From NCBI GenBank assembly GCA_965233625.1, contig OZ247499.1:7316001-7380000 (forward strand): a DNA stretch of 64,000 nucleotides, given 5' to 3'. How positions within the stretch are numbered: position 1 is the stretch's first letter; each line of letters begins with the position of its first letter. This document shows positions 53,364 through 61,526 of the stretch, one piece after another. A program made the position numbers and the translations under genes. The notes under the pieces were generated by a model, which saw only the letters and a program-made list of their open reading frames with translations, was not told where the DNA came from and did no database searches. The DNA is from G965233625 sp965233625. Its GTDB lineage: Bacteria > Planctomycetota > Planctomycetia > Pirellulales > Pirellulaceae.

Positions 53364-54377
53364 ATGAATAAGCAAGTGATCAAGCGATTCGTTTCCGCCG
53401 TGCTGTGTATCGCGTTCACCGCAATTGCAGGCGCCGGGAATAGCTTGCATGCGGATGAGAAGCCGGTGATTCGCATCGGCATTATCGGGCTGGATACTTC
53501 GCACGTGCCCGCGTTCACCAAGCTGCTGAACGATCCCGAAGCCGCGGAAGACATTGCCGGCTGTAAGGTCGTGGCGGCTTATCCCAAGGGCAGCCCGGAT
53601 ATTCAGTCGAGCGTCAGTCGCGTGCCGAAGTACACGCAGCAACTGCGCGATATGGGCGTGAAGATCGTTGATTCGATTCCCGCATTGCTGGAGCAGGTGG
53701 ACGCAGTGTTGCTGGAAACCAACGACGGACGGCCGCATCTGGAACAGGTCCGCCCCGTGCTGGCAGCGAAGAAGCCCGTGTTCATCGACAAGCCGCTGGC
53801 CGGTTCTTTGAAAGACGCCATCCAGATTTTTGCCGAAGCGGAGAAGCAAGGCGTGCCGTTGTTCTCCTCCTCCTCCTTGCGTTACGCGCCGGGCGCGCAG
53901 GAAATTCGTAGTGGGGCAATTGGCAAAGTTTATGGCTGCGATGCGTACAGCCCGTGCTCTTTAGAGAAAACGCATCCCGATCTATTCTGGTATGGGATTC
54001 ACGGTGTTGAGACGTTGTTCACAGTGATGGGCCCCGGTTGTGAGACGGTGAGCCGCGCGAGTTCTGAGGGTTTCGACGTGGCGGTTGGCAAATGGTCGGA
54101 CGGTAGAATCGGTACATTCCGCGGCATCCGCAAAGGCGCCAAGACTTACGGGGGCACCGCGTTCGGTGAAAAGGGAATCCAGCAGGTTGGCAAATACGGC
54201 GGTTACCGTCCCCTGGTGGTTGAGATCGTGAAGTTCTTCCGCACGGGTAAACCGCCTGTTTCTGCGGAAGAAACGCTGCAGATCTACGCTTTTATGGAAG
54301 CTGCCGACGAAAGCAAACGCCAGGATGGAAAGCCGGTTAGTATTGCCGACGTGATGCGGAAGGCCACGGGCGAATAA
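53364..54377 (+). CDS. Exported Gfo/Idh/MocA-family oxidoreductase
   Basis: A 337-residue protein from the ATG at 53364 (MNKQVIKRF), with GGAG upstream and a signal peptide (GAGNSLHA-DE). It has a Rossmann start RIGIIGLDTSHVPAF, a FIDKPLAGS motif (variant EKP) and WYGIHGVETLF with a catalytic-region His. GLD rather than GxG in the dinucleotide loop is seen in planctomycete relatives. Being exported makes its cofactor source uncertain. No obvious operon partner. Confidence 0.75.
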   Translation: MNKQVIKRFVSAVLCIAFTAIAGAGNSLHADEKPVIRIGIIGLDTSHVPAFTKLLNDPEAAEDIAGCKVVAAYPKGSPDIQSSVSRVPKYTQQLRDMGVKIVDSIPALLEQVDAVLLETNDGRPHLEQVRPVLAAKKPVFIDKPLAGSLKDAIQIFAEAEKQGVPLFSSSSLRYAPGAQEIRSGAIGKVYGCDAYSPCSLEKTHPDLFWYGIHGVETLFTVMGPGCETVSRASSEGFDVAVGKWSDGRIGTFRGIRKGAKTYGGTAFGEKGIQQVGKYGGYRPLVVEIVKFFRTGKPPVSAEETLQIYAFMEAADESKRQDGKPVSIADVMRKATGE

Positions 54378-54600
54378 ACATCGGACTGTCGCACAGCCGG
54401 GCCAAATGGCGATATACTTATATAAGGACAACTACACCGGCTTCCGCCATGAAAACGCACACGAAAAACCGCGTCTTCAGCGACATCGAGAACAATTAGT
54501 TCTGCAGTTGTCCGTAGTAAATGCTTGACCCACTTTTCCTGCGGATGATAAATTTGCAGAGCCGGGTTAATTGCTTCACAGCCAATAGGCTTATCCGCCC

Positions 54601-55275
54601 ATGTCAGACATCACTCTACGCGTATTAGACGGATCGGACCGTGGTCGGGTTTTCGACCATCTGGGCGCCCCGATCACCATCGGGCGCGAAGAGGGAAATA
54701 CGATCCAGTTGAATGATGAGCGCGTGAGCCGCTATCACGTCAAGATTCAGGAAGATCACACCAAACTGGTTCTGACAGATCTGGAAAGCACCAACGGCAC
54801 TAAGGTAAACGGCGAAGATATCCAACTGCGTATTCTGCGCTTCGGCGACATGATCACCGTCGGACGCAGTGTGCTGCTCTACGGCACCCGAGAACAGATT
54901 GCCCGCCGCCTGGCAGCGCTGCGTGGTGAGAATGTGCCTTCCGACAGCGGCAACGGCAGCGCGGCCCCGCTGGCGCCCGAGGAGTTTGGCGTCGGGTGGG
55001 ATCCGGATTCTGACTTCCAGTCGATGCTGCATTCCTTCGAGCCGCCTGAATTGCCAGAGCGGCTTAGCCCCGGCCAAGCGGCGCAGTTTGCTGAAGTGAT
55101 CGAGTACTTTCACATCCGCATGCGGCACCTGATTAATTCGGTGGACGCCGACCGCAGCGGCGAACGGATCAGCGTTGACGCCCGGCAGTGGCAGAACATG
55201 GTCGATCTACAATCGCGGATGGCGGAGTATCTACGCCAGATCGGCGAACCGCCAGAGAACGACTTCGAGTTTTAA
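54601..55275 (+). CDS. FHA-domain protein
   Basis: A 224-residue protein. Residues about 25-95 form an FHA fold: IGREEGNTI, SRYHVKI and LTDLESTNGTKVNG, the phosphothreonine-binding loops. The C-terminal half is helical (LSPGQAAQFAEVIEYFHIRMRHLI). It may read phosphorylation by Ser/Thr kinases, such as the kinase-Hsp70 protein at 33670, though no link is shown. The preceding 220 bases hold no gene. Confidence 0.85.
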   Translation: MSDITLRVLDGSDRGRVFDHLGAPITIGREEGNTIQLNDERVSRYHVKIQEDHTKLVLTDLESTNGTKVNGEDIQLRILRFGDMITVGRSVLLYGTREQIARRLAALRGENVPSDSGNGSAAPLAPEEFGVGWDPDSDFQSMLHSFEPPELPERLSPGQAAQFAEVIEYFHIRMRHLINSVDADRSGERISVDARQWQNMVDLQSRMAEYLRQIGEPPENDFEF

Positions 55276-55303
55276 TAGCTGCGGTGAATTGCCGGCGCGT
55301 TTT

Positions 55304-55540
55304 CTACGATCCGCCAGGGTGAGTTTCTGTATTGCCCGTTGCATCTTCAACGGCATCTCTTTCTAGATGTCGTCGCCGATGACAGCTCGATTGCACTGGG
55401 GGTATTTGCAACGCCATGAGGAACAGAATCATCAGCAGTGCGACGACGCACTCGAAGATGCTCATCCGCCCAAAGTAATACATCACGGCAAGAAACAGCA
55501 ACGCGATTGCAAGCACCGCGAGGTTGGCAAGCAGTGACAC
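55304..55540 (-). CDS. Possible small membrane protein
   Basis: A 78-residue frame from GTG 55540 with AAGGCGG upstream. It encodes two hydrophobic stretches (LLANLAVLAIALLFLAVMYYF and FECVVALLMILFLMALQI) and a charged tail. No family recognised. The frame could be chance, but two clean membrane spans argue for a gene. It is convergent with the FHA gene. Confidence 0.35.
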   Translation of the reverse strand: MSLLANLAVLAIALLFLAVMYYFGRMSIFECVVALLMILFLMALQIPPVQSSCHRRRHLERDAVEDATGNTETHPGGS

Positions 55541-55657
55541 CGGGCACCGCCTTTTGAAGTGAATTTTTTGAGGAGACGTTAAGCAACGAGAAGCTTGGTG
55601 GCTCACGTTATCTTAACGCCTTATCCCTGCGGATTCACTTCTTTTCGCAGCGGCCGA

Positions 55658-56962
55658 TTAGAAGCCACGCGCGGTGGTGGTAGGAATGGCGGCGCCGTCA
55701 ACGCGGTTCTGGCTTGCTTTGCCACGGCATTCGATGAACAGCAGTCCGTCCGCGCGTGGTGCGGCGGGTGTGGTGAAAGGCAGCGTGATGCCCAGTGCGT
55801 TGGGCTTCTCAGGGCCGGGGGTCGGGCCGACGCCGGCGCTGATCAGCAGCACTTTATCGGTCGGCCAGCGGAAGCGTTCGTGCAGACGGTAGCTGGCCAT
55901 CTGCGGCACCTGCACCTGAATGCGTTGACGCTGGCCGTCCGGCTGCGGAACTTCCACAAACAGCGGCACGAACTTTTCGACCTGCTCCACATTCACTTTG
56001 ATGGCTGCATCCACCACGCGATTATCGGGGGCGTACAGCGGGCTGATCTGAAAGGAATAGCCCGAATCTACTTTGCCCATTTCCAGTTCGTGGCTGGGCC
56101 AGGCGCCCGGCTTGATGCGGACATTCTTCACAAAGGTGCGCGGCTGCATGCGGGCGAGTGTCTGTGACTGACCGTTCTGGATCACCAGGTTAGGTGCGCT
56201 GTGTTCCTGAAAGTCGCTGCGGCGGGATAGTTCTCCGATGAGCAACGCGGCGTGTTCTTTGCTTAGCAGCCAGGCGTCGATGCCCGGCGTCTGCACGTTG
56301 ACCGGTTGCAGCATCGAATGTGCACGCGCCCGCCAGTTGGGGCTGGAGACGGTCATCAACCGCACGCCCATGACAAACGATTCCGCCTGCGAAGCGACAA
56401 AGCGGTCAACCACGTCGGCGACAATTTGGTGCATATCTTCGGTGTGATAGACCAGCAGCCGGTCGCGGTTGGCGCTCATAAAGCCCAGCGGTTCAGTGAA
56501 CCACACGGCGTGGCCGGTCTCGCGCAGAATCCAGTCTACGATTGCCTGTTCCGGCTTCGAGGTGCTGGCGACACGCGACGTATACGCCTTGATGGAATAC
56601 TCGCGGAGCACCTGGCCAGCGGTGTTCGGCAGATCGCCATCCATCCGTCTGCCCAAGGCAGGTGTGCGGCCGGCAGCAGGTGCAGCAACAGGTTGAATGC
56701 CTGGCAGCGTGGAAGCTGCAGGCGCAGTGGCCGCCGGGGCTGTGGTCGCAGGTGCGGGAGCTACGGGTGTAACCGCGGCCGGTGTACGCGGCGTAAATGC
56801 CGGCGCAGTGGCCGCCGGTGCAGGAGCAACTGCCGCAGGCGCGGTTGTGGCAGGAACCGCGACGGGCTGAAACCCACCCTGTGCCTGAAGGCGATTGAAA
56901 CCGCCCAGTGCGCCAAAGCTGGCAAATACGGCAACAAGCAAAATTGTTTCGCGACGATTCAT
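55658..56962 (-). CDS. Secreted protein with secretin-like beta domain
   Basis: A 434-residue protein with signal peptide (GGFNRLQA-QG), a long Ala/Pro/Thr-rich linker (residues about 33-100) and a C-terminal region with strands reminiscent of secretins: SAPNLVIQNGQSQTLA followed by YSFQISPLYAPDNRVVDAAIKVNV, the N-G-Q and G-x-x-P-x pattern. There is no full pore. Comparable domain fragments occur in planctomycetes. It may be an outer-membrane-associated assembly factor. Confidence 0.6.
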   Translation of the reverse strand: MNRRETILLVAVFASFGALGGFNRLQAQGGFQPVAVPATTAPAAVAPAPAATAPAFTPRTPAAVTPVAPAPATTAPAATAPAASTLPGIQPVAAPAAGRTPALGRRMDGDLPNTAGQVLREYSIKAYTSRVASTSKPEQAIVDWILRETGHAVWFTEPLGFMSANRDRLLVYHTEDMHQIVADVVDRFVASQAESFVMGVRLMTVSSPNWRARAHSMLQPVNVQTPGIDAWLLSKEHAALLIGELSRRSDFQEHSAPNLVIQNGQSQTLARMQPRTFVKNVRIKPGAWPSHELEMGKVDSGYSFQISPLYAPDNRVVDAAIKVNVEQVEKFVPLFVEVPQPDGQRQRIQVQVPQMASYRLHERFRWPTDKVLLISAGVGPTPGPEKPNALGITLPFTTPAAPRADGLLFIECRGKASQNRVDGAAIPTTTARGF

Positions 56963-57117
56963 TTCAGCCTCGCACCTTATTCAAAGCGGCCGTCTAACTG
57001 CGCAGACGATTTCTACGCCGGGGTGAGACACTAGCAGCGAGCCAGAGGCAAGGCAAGATGAATTGGAAAAACCGCAAAAAAGATTCAAGTCCGCCGTGCT
57101 GATCTTCCCGGAAGGGT

Positions 57118-57768
57118 TCAAGTCCCGGCCGGTTTGCGGAACAGTGCGCGGTATACAGGCTGGTTGCTTAACCGGGTGCGACGCTCGAAGTGGGTGTGGT
57201 AATCCATGTCGCCGGCGGCGGCGCGTTCGGGCAGATGCTGCGGCCCTTCGAAGGGCGTTTCGTTGGCGATCAGTTCCAGGCTGACGTCGAAGTATTCCTG
57301 CACGTCGGTCCAGAAGTGTAATTCGCCGCCTGGCTTCAGTACACGCAGCGCCTGCGTGAGAAATCCGGCGTTCATAATGCGGCGCTTATGGTGCCGCGCC
57401 TTCCACCAGGGATCGGGGAAGTAAACATGCACCGCAGCAAGTGATGCATCCTGCAGCAGCTGGTTGAACAGAATGTTCGCATCGCCGTGCGCCATGATGG
57501 CGTTTTCACGTCCGTGCTTGCACAGCTTGGTGGCGGCATGCCGGGCGTATTTGAAAGCGACCTCGACGCCCAGGAAGTTGCGCTCCGGGTGTTCACCCGA
57601 TGCGGTCAGCATGAACAGTCCTTTACCGCTGCCAACTTCGACCTCGACCGGGTTGTCATTGCCGAATAACGCGGTCAGATCCAGCGGCTCCGACAGTTCT
57701 TTCACGGCAGTGAAGTGCGCGGAAAGGTCCAGTGAAGGATCAGCTTTTGGAAGCGCGCGGCGGCCCAT
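57118..57768 (-). CDS. trmB: tRNA (guanine-N7)-methyltransferase
   Basis: A 216-residue protein with EVEVGSGKGLF (SAM motif), ANILFNQLLQ, HVYFPDPWWKARHHKRR (catalytic and tRNA-binding) and ELHFWTDVQEY. The length is normal for TrmB. It methylates G46 of tRNA. The stop lies 155 bases from the start of the secretin-like gene on the same strand; fabZ lies upstream. Confidence 0.93.
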   Translation of the reverse strand: MGRRALPKADPSLDLSAHFTAVKELSEPLDLTALFGNDNPVEVEVGSGKGLFMLTASGEHPERNFLGVEVAFKYARHAATKLCKHGRENAIMAHGDANILFNQLLQDASLAAVHVYFPDPWWKARHHKRRIMNAGFLTQALRVLKPGGELHFWTDVQEYFDVSLELIANETPFEGPQHLPERAAAGDMDYHTHFERRTRLSNQPVYRALFRKPAGT

Positions 57769-57795
57769 CTTCGATTACCCGTCTCAGAATCGCAA

Positions 57796-58335
57796 TTACG
57801 ATGCGTCGCCGCCAGCCTGCGGCTTGAGTGCATCGATGGGCAGCGGAATGCCCTTCAGTTCGCCGTCCACGACCAGTTTGTCGTTACACACGCCCTGAAA
57901 CTGGCAGACGATCATGCGGCCGCGGCGGACCTTGGTAAGCTGGCACAACAGAAACAGCCGGTCGCCAGGTACAACAGGTCCACGGAAGCGGACGTCGTTC
58001 AAACCGCCGAAACCCACCATTTCGCTGCCGAGCAGATCATACTTCTGCACGAAAAAGCTGCACATCTGCGCCATGGCTTCGAGCATGATCACACCAGGCA
58101 TCAAGGGCATGCCAGGCATGTGACCATTCACCCAAAACTCGCCGTCCGTGATGTCTTTGTAGCCCACGCAGCGATTGGTGGACACATCTTCGAAGACGAT
58201 AGCCGTCAGCTGTTCCATCTCCGCGCGTTGCGGATTCTTCGCCCGGATATCATCGATGGTTGCGATGATATTCGTGGGGTCGAACTCAGAAAAATCAACC
58301 AGGAACTTCTTCGCAGACACGGACCGCTCCACCAA
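57796..58335 (-). CDS. fabZ: 3-hydroxyacyl-ACP dehydratase
   Basis: A 179-residue hotdog protein, slightly longer than typical FabZ because of about 30 extra N-terminal residues. The catalytic His72 and Glu86 lie in GHMPGMPLMPGVIMLEAMAQ; then VRFRGPVVPGD. It dehydrates 3-hydroxyacyl-ACP in fatty acid or lipid A synthesis. It is preceded by a 32-residue basic protein gene and followed by trmB at 27 bases, so a small operon is likely. Confidence 0.88.
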   Translation of the reverse strand: MVERSVSAKKFLVDFSEFDPTNIIATIDDIRAKNPQRAEMEQLTAIVFEDVSTNRCVGYKDITDGEFWVNGHMPGMPLMPGVIMLEAMAQMCSFFVQKYDLLGSEMVGFGGLNDVRFRGPVVPGDRLFLLCQLTKVRRGRMIVCQFQGVCNDKLVVDGELKGIPLPIDALKPQAGGDAS

Positions 58336-58361
58336 AGGGATGCTGATTTGCCAGGCATCAA

Positions 58362-58460
58362 CTAGGTTTTAATGTGTTTCCGTTTCGCCTTGCGTGCTTT
58401 ACTACTGGCGGGACGACGGCCGTGATTGGCCTTTTTAATTTTGTGTTGTGGCTTAGCCAT
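58362..58460 (-). CDS. 32-residue basic protein resembling ribosomal protein bL37
   Basis: A short frame from ATG 58458-58460 to TAG 58362-58364. It encodes 32 residues starting MAKPQHKIKKANHGRRP and ending in Lys/Arg-rich sequence. The KANHGRRP core is nearly the same as KANHGKRP of the tiny actinobacterial ribosomal protein bL37. 16 of the 32 residues are Lys, Arg or His. It lies 26 bases before fabZ on the same strand. No strong ribosome site is visible. Assignment is by motif, from memory. Confidence 0.6.
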   Translation of the reverse strand: MAKPQHKIKKANHGRRPASSKARKAKRKHIKT

Positions 58461-58610
58461 ATTGGATAGTTCTTTTTCTTGAAACGAAGGTTTGCAGTAA
58501 TAGTGAGGTTTAACCCCTCACCAAACTACAACTTAGCAGCAATCGTGATGGCTGAGAAGACGCTTCCGGCCTGTTTCGCGTATTGGTGGGCTTTGCGGAA
58601 CGGTCTGGAG

Positions 58611-59939
58611 CTATTCAGGCTCTGGCGGCGCGTCGCCTTCCAGGCTCCAGCCTACGGGCTGTGTCCATGCCTGTTCGTGCTGGTGACCGAAGGCGGGATT
58701 GGGGTGATGCTCACTGGAAGTGACGACGGCCCGCACGTACAGTTCTTCGCCCGTTAGCTGATAGCGTGGCTGGGGGCCAGTAACCGTTGCGAAGACTTTA
58801 CCGACGTCCTGGGAGTATTCGTAAGTGGTCGGCAGTGGCTTACCGTCTTTGGAAAGACGCGGTTTGACCGTGCGGTCGTAATTCTTCGGGGTGCCGATGA
58901 ACTGCGTGGTGTACAGCACGTTGGGCTTGGCCTGAATGTCGATCTGCAATTCGCCTTTTTCCGTAACCTCAATCCGCTCTAGCGAAACGCCGCTGCTGGC
59001 GTAGAAGTCGCCGGCCTTCATCGCTTTGACCAGGTGTTCTGGCGTTAAATAGCGGCTGCGGACCTGCACCCAGCCGCGACCCGGCTGGCTGCCAGGGCGC
59101 CCGTTATAGGTGTGGCTATCGTCGGTGCCCACGCCGTACAGCGGGGCGGCGCCAAGGCGGTCGAGCCGGATGGTGTTGGCGATGTCCCACAGTTGCTCGA
59201 CACCAGGGTGAGTGTGATCACCGTGATGGTTGATACTGGGGTGTCCGTTGAAGACTTCAAAAAACCGTTCGCGGATGACCGAGGCCAGGTCTTCCGCCGT
59301 CAACGCGTAGCCGAAGTTGGGGTGGTTCACGTGCAGCAGGATTTCCCGTTTCTCACGCTTTGCCTGTTCTTCGACCGCCCGTAGATTGTTTTCAATCGCC
59401 TGCCGCGGCGTGGCGCCGCCGAGCGGGAGAATGACCTGTTTGATATTGGTGGCGTTCATGTGAATGGGTTTGCCCTGCGACCGGTCGCTGATTTCTTCCC
59501 CCTGCACCATGATGAATTTGCCGCGTTCTTCCACCAGCGCCCGGAACTCTGTGAGTGGTTTCAGGCGGAAAGCGTAATCGTCTGTGCCTTCGGCTCCGCG
59601 TGTTTCCACCCAGCCGCCTCCGAAGCGCTTCTTATAACGGTCGATAATCACCTGTCCGCCACGACGAACGATCTCTTTCTGGGTGCGGTACTTTTCGCCT
59701 TCGCTCAGAATGTTGTGGTCCGACAAGGCCAGGAAGTTGTAGCCACGCGTGCGATACCACTCGGCAATCATCTCCGGGAAGTCGTTGCCATCGCTCCACA
59801 ACGAGTGTGTGTGAATGTTGCCCTTCCAGTAACGCAGCGGCGGCTCTGCTGGCACGGCTTCGTCAGCCACAACGAACGAACACGTCAGCGACGCAGAAAT
59901 CAGGATGAGAGGCAGGCAAAACGCAGCGGGGAATTTCAC
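58611..59939 (-). CDS. Secreted PHP-domain (metal-dependent) phosphohydrolase-like protein
   Basis: A 442-residue protein. GTG at 59939 is preferred to ATG 59975 because GGAG lies eight bases upstream and the result is a clean signal peptide (FCLPLILISASLTCSFVVA). PHP motifs: KGNIHTHSLWSDG (His-x-His), FLALSDHN, HVNHPNFG, and GVGTDDSHTYNG. It probably binds two or three metal ions and hydrolyses phosphoesters outside the cytoplasm. The C-terminal part is beta-rich. Substrate unknown. Confidence 0.8.
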   Translation of the reverse strand: MKFPAAFCLPLILISASLTCSFVVADEAVPAEPPLRYWKGNIHTHSLWSDGNDFPEMIAEWYRTRGYNFLALSDHNILSEGEKYRTQKEIVRRGGQVIIDRYKKRFGGGWVETRGAEGTDDYAFRLKPLTEFRALVEERGKFIMVQGEEISDRSQGKPIHMNATNIKQVILPLGGATPRQAIENNLRAVEEQAKREKREILLHVNHPNFGYALTAEDLASVIRERFFEVFNGHPSINHHGDHTHPGVEQLWDIANTIRLDRLGAAPLYGVGTDDSHTYNGRPGSQPGRGWVQVRSRYLTPEHLVKAMKAGDFYASSGVSLERIEVTEKGELQIDIQAKPNVLYTTQFIGTPKNYDRTVKPRLSKDGKPLPTTYEYSQDVGKVFATVTGPQPRYQLTGEELYVRAVVTSSEHHPNPAFGHQHEQAWTQPVGWSLEGDAPPEPE

Positions 59940-60123
59940 AGCAGACTCCAGCACAGAAGATGGTTGGACCAGCAAGGTGGGTATTTACGGCTAATGTAAC
60001 ACGGCTGGTCCGGCCTGTCAGAACGAGGCGCAAAAGCTTCATAAACCCGGCGCGAACGCAGCAAACGCGTGCGGATTGTCTTAGCCCCTCGTCACAAACC
60101 TGCTGCGGCTCTAGAATCTGGGT

Positions 60124-60324
60124 ATGAATATTATTGTCAATGGCCAGCCGCAGGAGGCGGACAAGGGAGCCACCATTTCCGACCTGTTAGCAACCTTGCA
60201 GGTGGACCCGGTGCGGGCGGCGGTGGAAGTGAATGAGCAGCTGATTCCCCGCGAACAGCATGCCGCTCATGCTCTGCAGGATGGCGACCGGCTGGAAATA
60301 GTTACCTTAGCCGGTGGAGGGTAA
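60124..60324 (+). CDS. thiS: Sulfur carrier protein ThiS
   Basis: A 66-residue ubiquitin-fold protein starting MNIIVNGQP and ending LAGGG, the C-terminal Gly-Gly required for adenylylation and thiocarboxylate formation. It is followed after five bases by thiG. No thiamine pyrophosphate riboswitch motif was recognised upstream. Confidence 0.92.
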   Translation: MNIIVNGQPQEADKGATISDLLATLQVDPVRAAVEVNEQLIPREQHAAHALQDGDRLEIVTLAGGG

Positions 60325-60329
60325 ATCCG

Positions 60330-61208
60330 ATGTCGAGCACTGTTTCTAACCACCCAGGCAGCAACGCCGCTGCGGACTCTGCCAACGATGATCTACTGCG
60401 GATTGGCAGCCATACGCTCAACAGCCGTTTGATTGTCGGCACCGGCAAGTACGACGATTTTGATTTGATGCAGCAGTCGCTAGAGCTTTCCGGCGCGCAT
60501 TGCCTGACCGTGGCGGTGCGAAGAGAGAAGCTGTACGACCCCAGCGGCAGGAATATTCTTGATGCGCTGGACCCGCAGCGTTACATTCTGTTGCCTAATA
60601 CGGCCGGCTGCTACAACGCCACCGATGCACTCCGCACCGCGCGGCTGGGGCGTGAGATTCTTCGCGGCCTGGAAAACCCTGGCGCCAATTGGGTGAAGCT
60701 GGAAGTGCTGGGCGATAGCAAAACGCTGCTGCCCGACCCCATCGCAACATTAGAAGCCACCATCGAACTGGTGAAAGACGGCTTTGAAGTGCTGTGCTAC
60801 ACCAGTGACGATCCCGTGATGGCTCGCCGCCTGAAAGAAGCCGGCGCCGTAGCCGTGATGCCGGCAGGTAGCCCGATTGGTTCCGGACAGGGACTGCTTA
60901 ATCCGAATAACCTGCGCATCTGCCTGGAATATCTGAAGGATGACGACCCGGATTACCCCGTCATCGTAGATGCAGGCGTCGGCGTTGCCAGCGATGTCGC
61001 CCAGGCGATGGAACTGGGCGTGGACGGTGTGCTGCTCAACACCGCGGTCGCCCACGCCCGCGATCCGAAGGGCATGGCGCTGGCAATGCATCACGGCGTG
61101 ATTGCTGGCCGTCTGAGTTACCTTTCCGGCCGCATTCCGAAGCGTCTTTACGCCACGGCAAGCAGCCCGGAAGAAGGCCTTATTACCTCGCGGCCTTATC
61201 TGCCGTAA
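60330..61208 (+). CDS. thiG: Thiazole synthase
   Basis: A 292-residue protein. About 25 N-terminal residues (Ser/Asn/Ala-rich) precede the barrel. Motifs: SRLIVGTGKYDDF, the Schiff-base lysine in WVKLEVLGD, VMPAGSPIGSGQGL and VDAGVGVASDVAQAMELG. It forms the thiazole phosphate of thiamin with ThiS. Usual length is near 260, so the N-terminal extension is the only oddity. Confidence 0.95.
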   Translation: MSSTVSNHPGSNAAADSANDDLLRIGSHTLNSRLIVGTGKYDDFDLMQQSLELSGAHCLTVAVRREKLYDPSGRNILDALDPQRYILLPNTAGCYNATDALRTARLGREILRGLENPGANWVKLEVLGDSKTLLPDPIATLEATIELVKDGFEVLCYTSDDPVMARRLKEAGAVAVMPAGSPIGSGQGLLNPNNLRICLEYLKDDDPDYPVIVDAGVGVASDVAQAMELGVDGVLLNTAVAHARDPKGMALAMHHGVIAGRLSYLSGRIPKRLYATASSPEEGLITSRPYLP

Positions 61209-61329
61209 CCGCAAATTTGCGTGTCACACCGCACGCCCGCCACGGCGCAATTCTTGACCTATGCTTTAGTGTCAGGTCTGCGCAGCAGCACCAGGTCGCC
61301 AGGGGCACTGGCAACGGCGGAGCGGAAAT

Positions 61330-61488
61330 ATGTGGTCATTCATCAAACATTACGGCTGGCTTGCCTGGTCGAAATCCATCACTACCATCGAAAACCTGGA
61401 TCGACAGCAGTGGCTCGTGATTCTGGTCGTCGTCACCGTTGCTGGCTTCATGGTGCTGCAAGGTTTCGGTAACAAACGCCGTCTCTAA
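61330..61488 (+). CDS. 52-residue membrane protein
   Basis: A short frame from ATG 61330 to TAA 61486-61488. Sequence pattern: MWSFIKHYGWLAWSKS, an amphipathic part with ENLDRQQW, then a single membrane span (LVILVVVTVAGFMVL) and a positive tail (NKRRL), an inside-positive single-span topology. GCGGA precedes the start. It is on the same strand as thiG, 121 bases downstream. Function unknown. Confidence 0.6.
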   Translation: MWSFIKHYGWLAWSKSITTIENLDRQQWLVILVVVTVAGFMVLQGFGNKRRL

Positions 61489-61526
61489 AGCTGCCGGCGT
61501 ACATCTATTGAACCCTGTCCCGCGCG

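Noticed and set aside
53172..53849. 225-residue minus-strand frame over the Gfo/Idh gene
   Set aside because: Antisense to the oxidoreductase with clear Rossmann and KP motifs; composition is His/Leu/Arg-rich and unlike a protein family.
54449..54499. 16-codon frame beginning MKTHTKNRVFSD before the FHA gene
   Set aside because: Too short to judge and no ribosome site; could be a leader peptide but nothing supports it.
59990..60123. Thiamine pyrophosphate riboswitch upstream of thiS
   Set aside because: The CUGAGA and ACC...GAACCUGAUC blocks of the THI-box are not seen.
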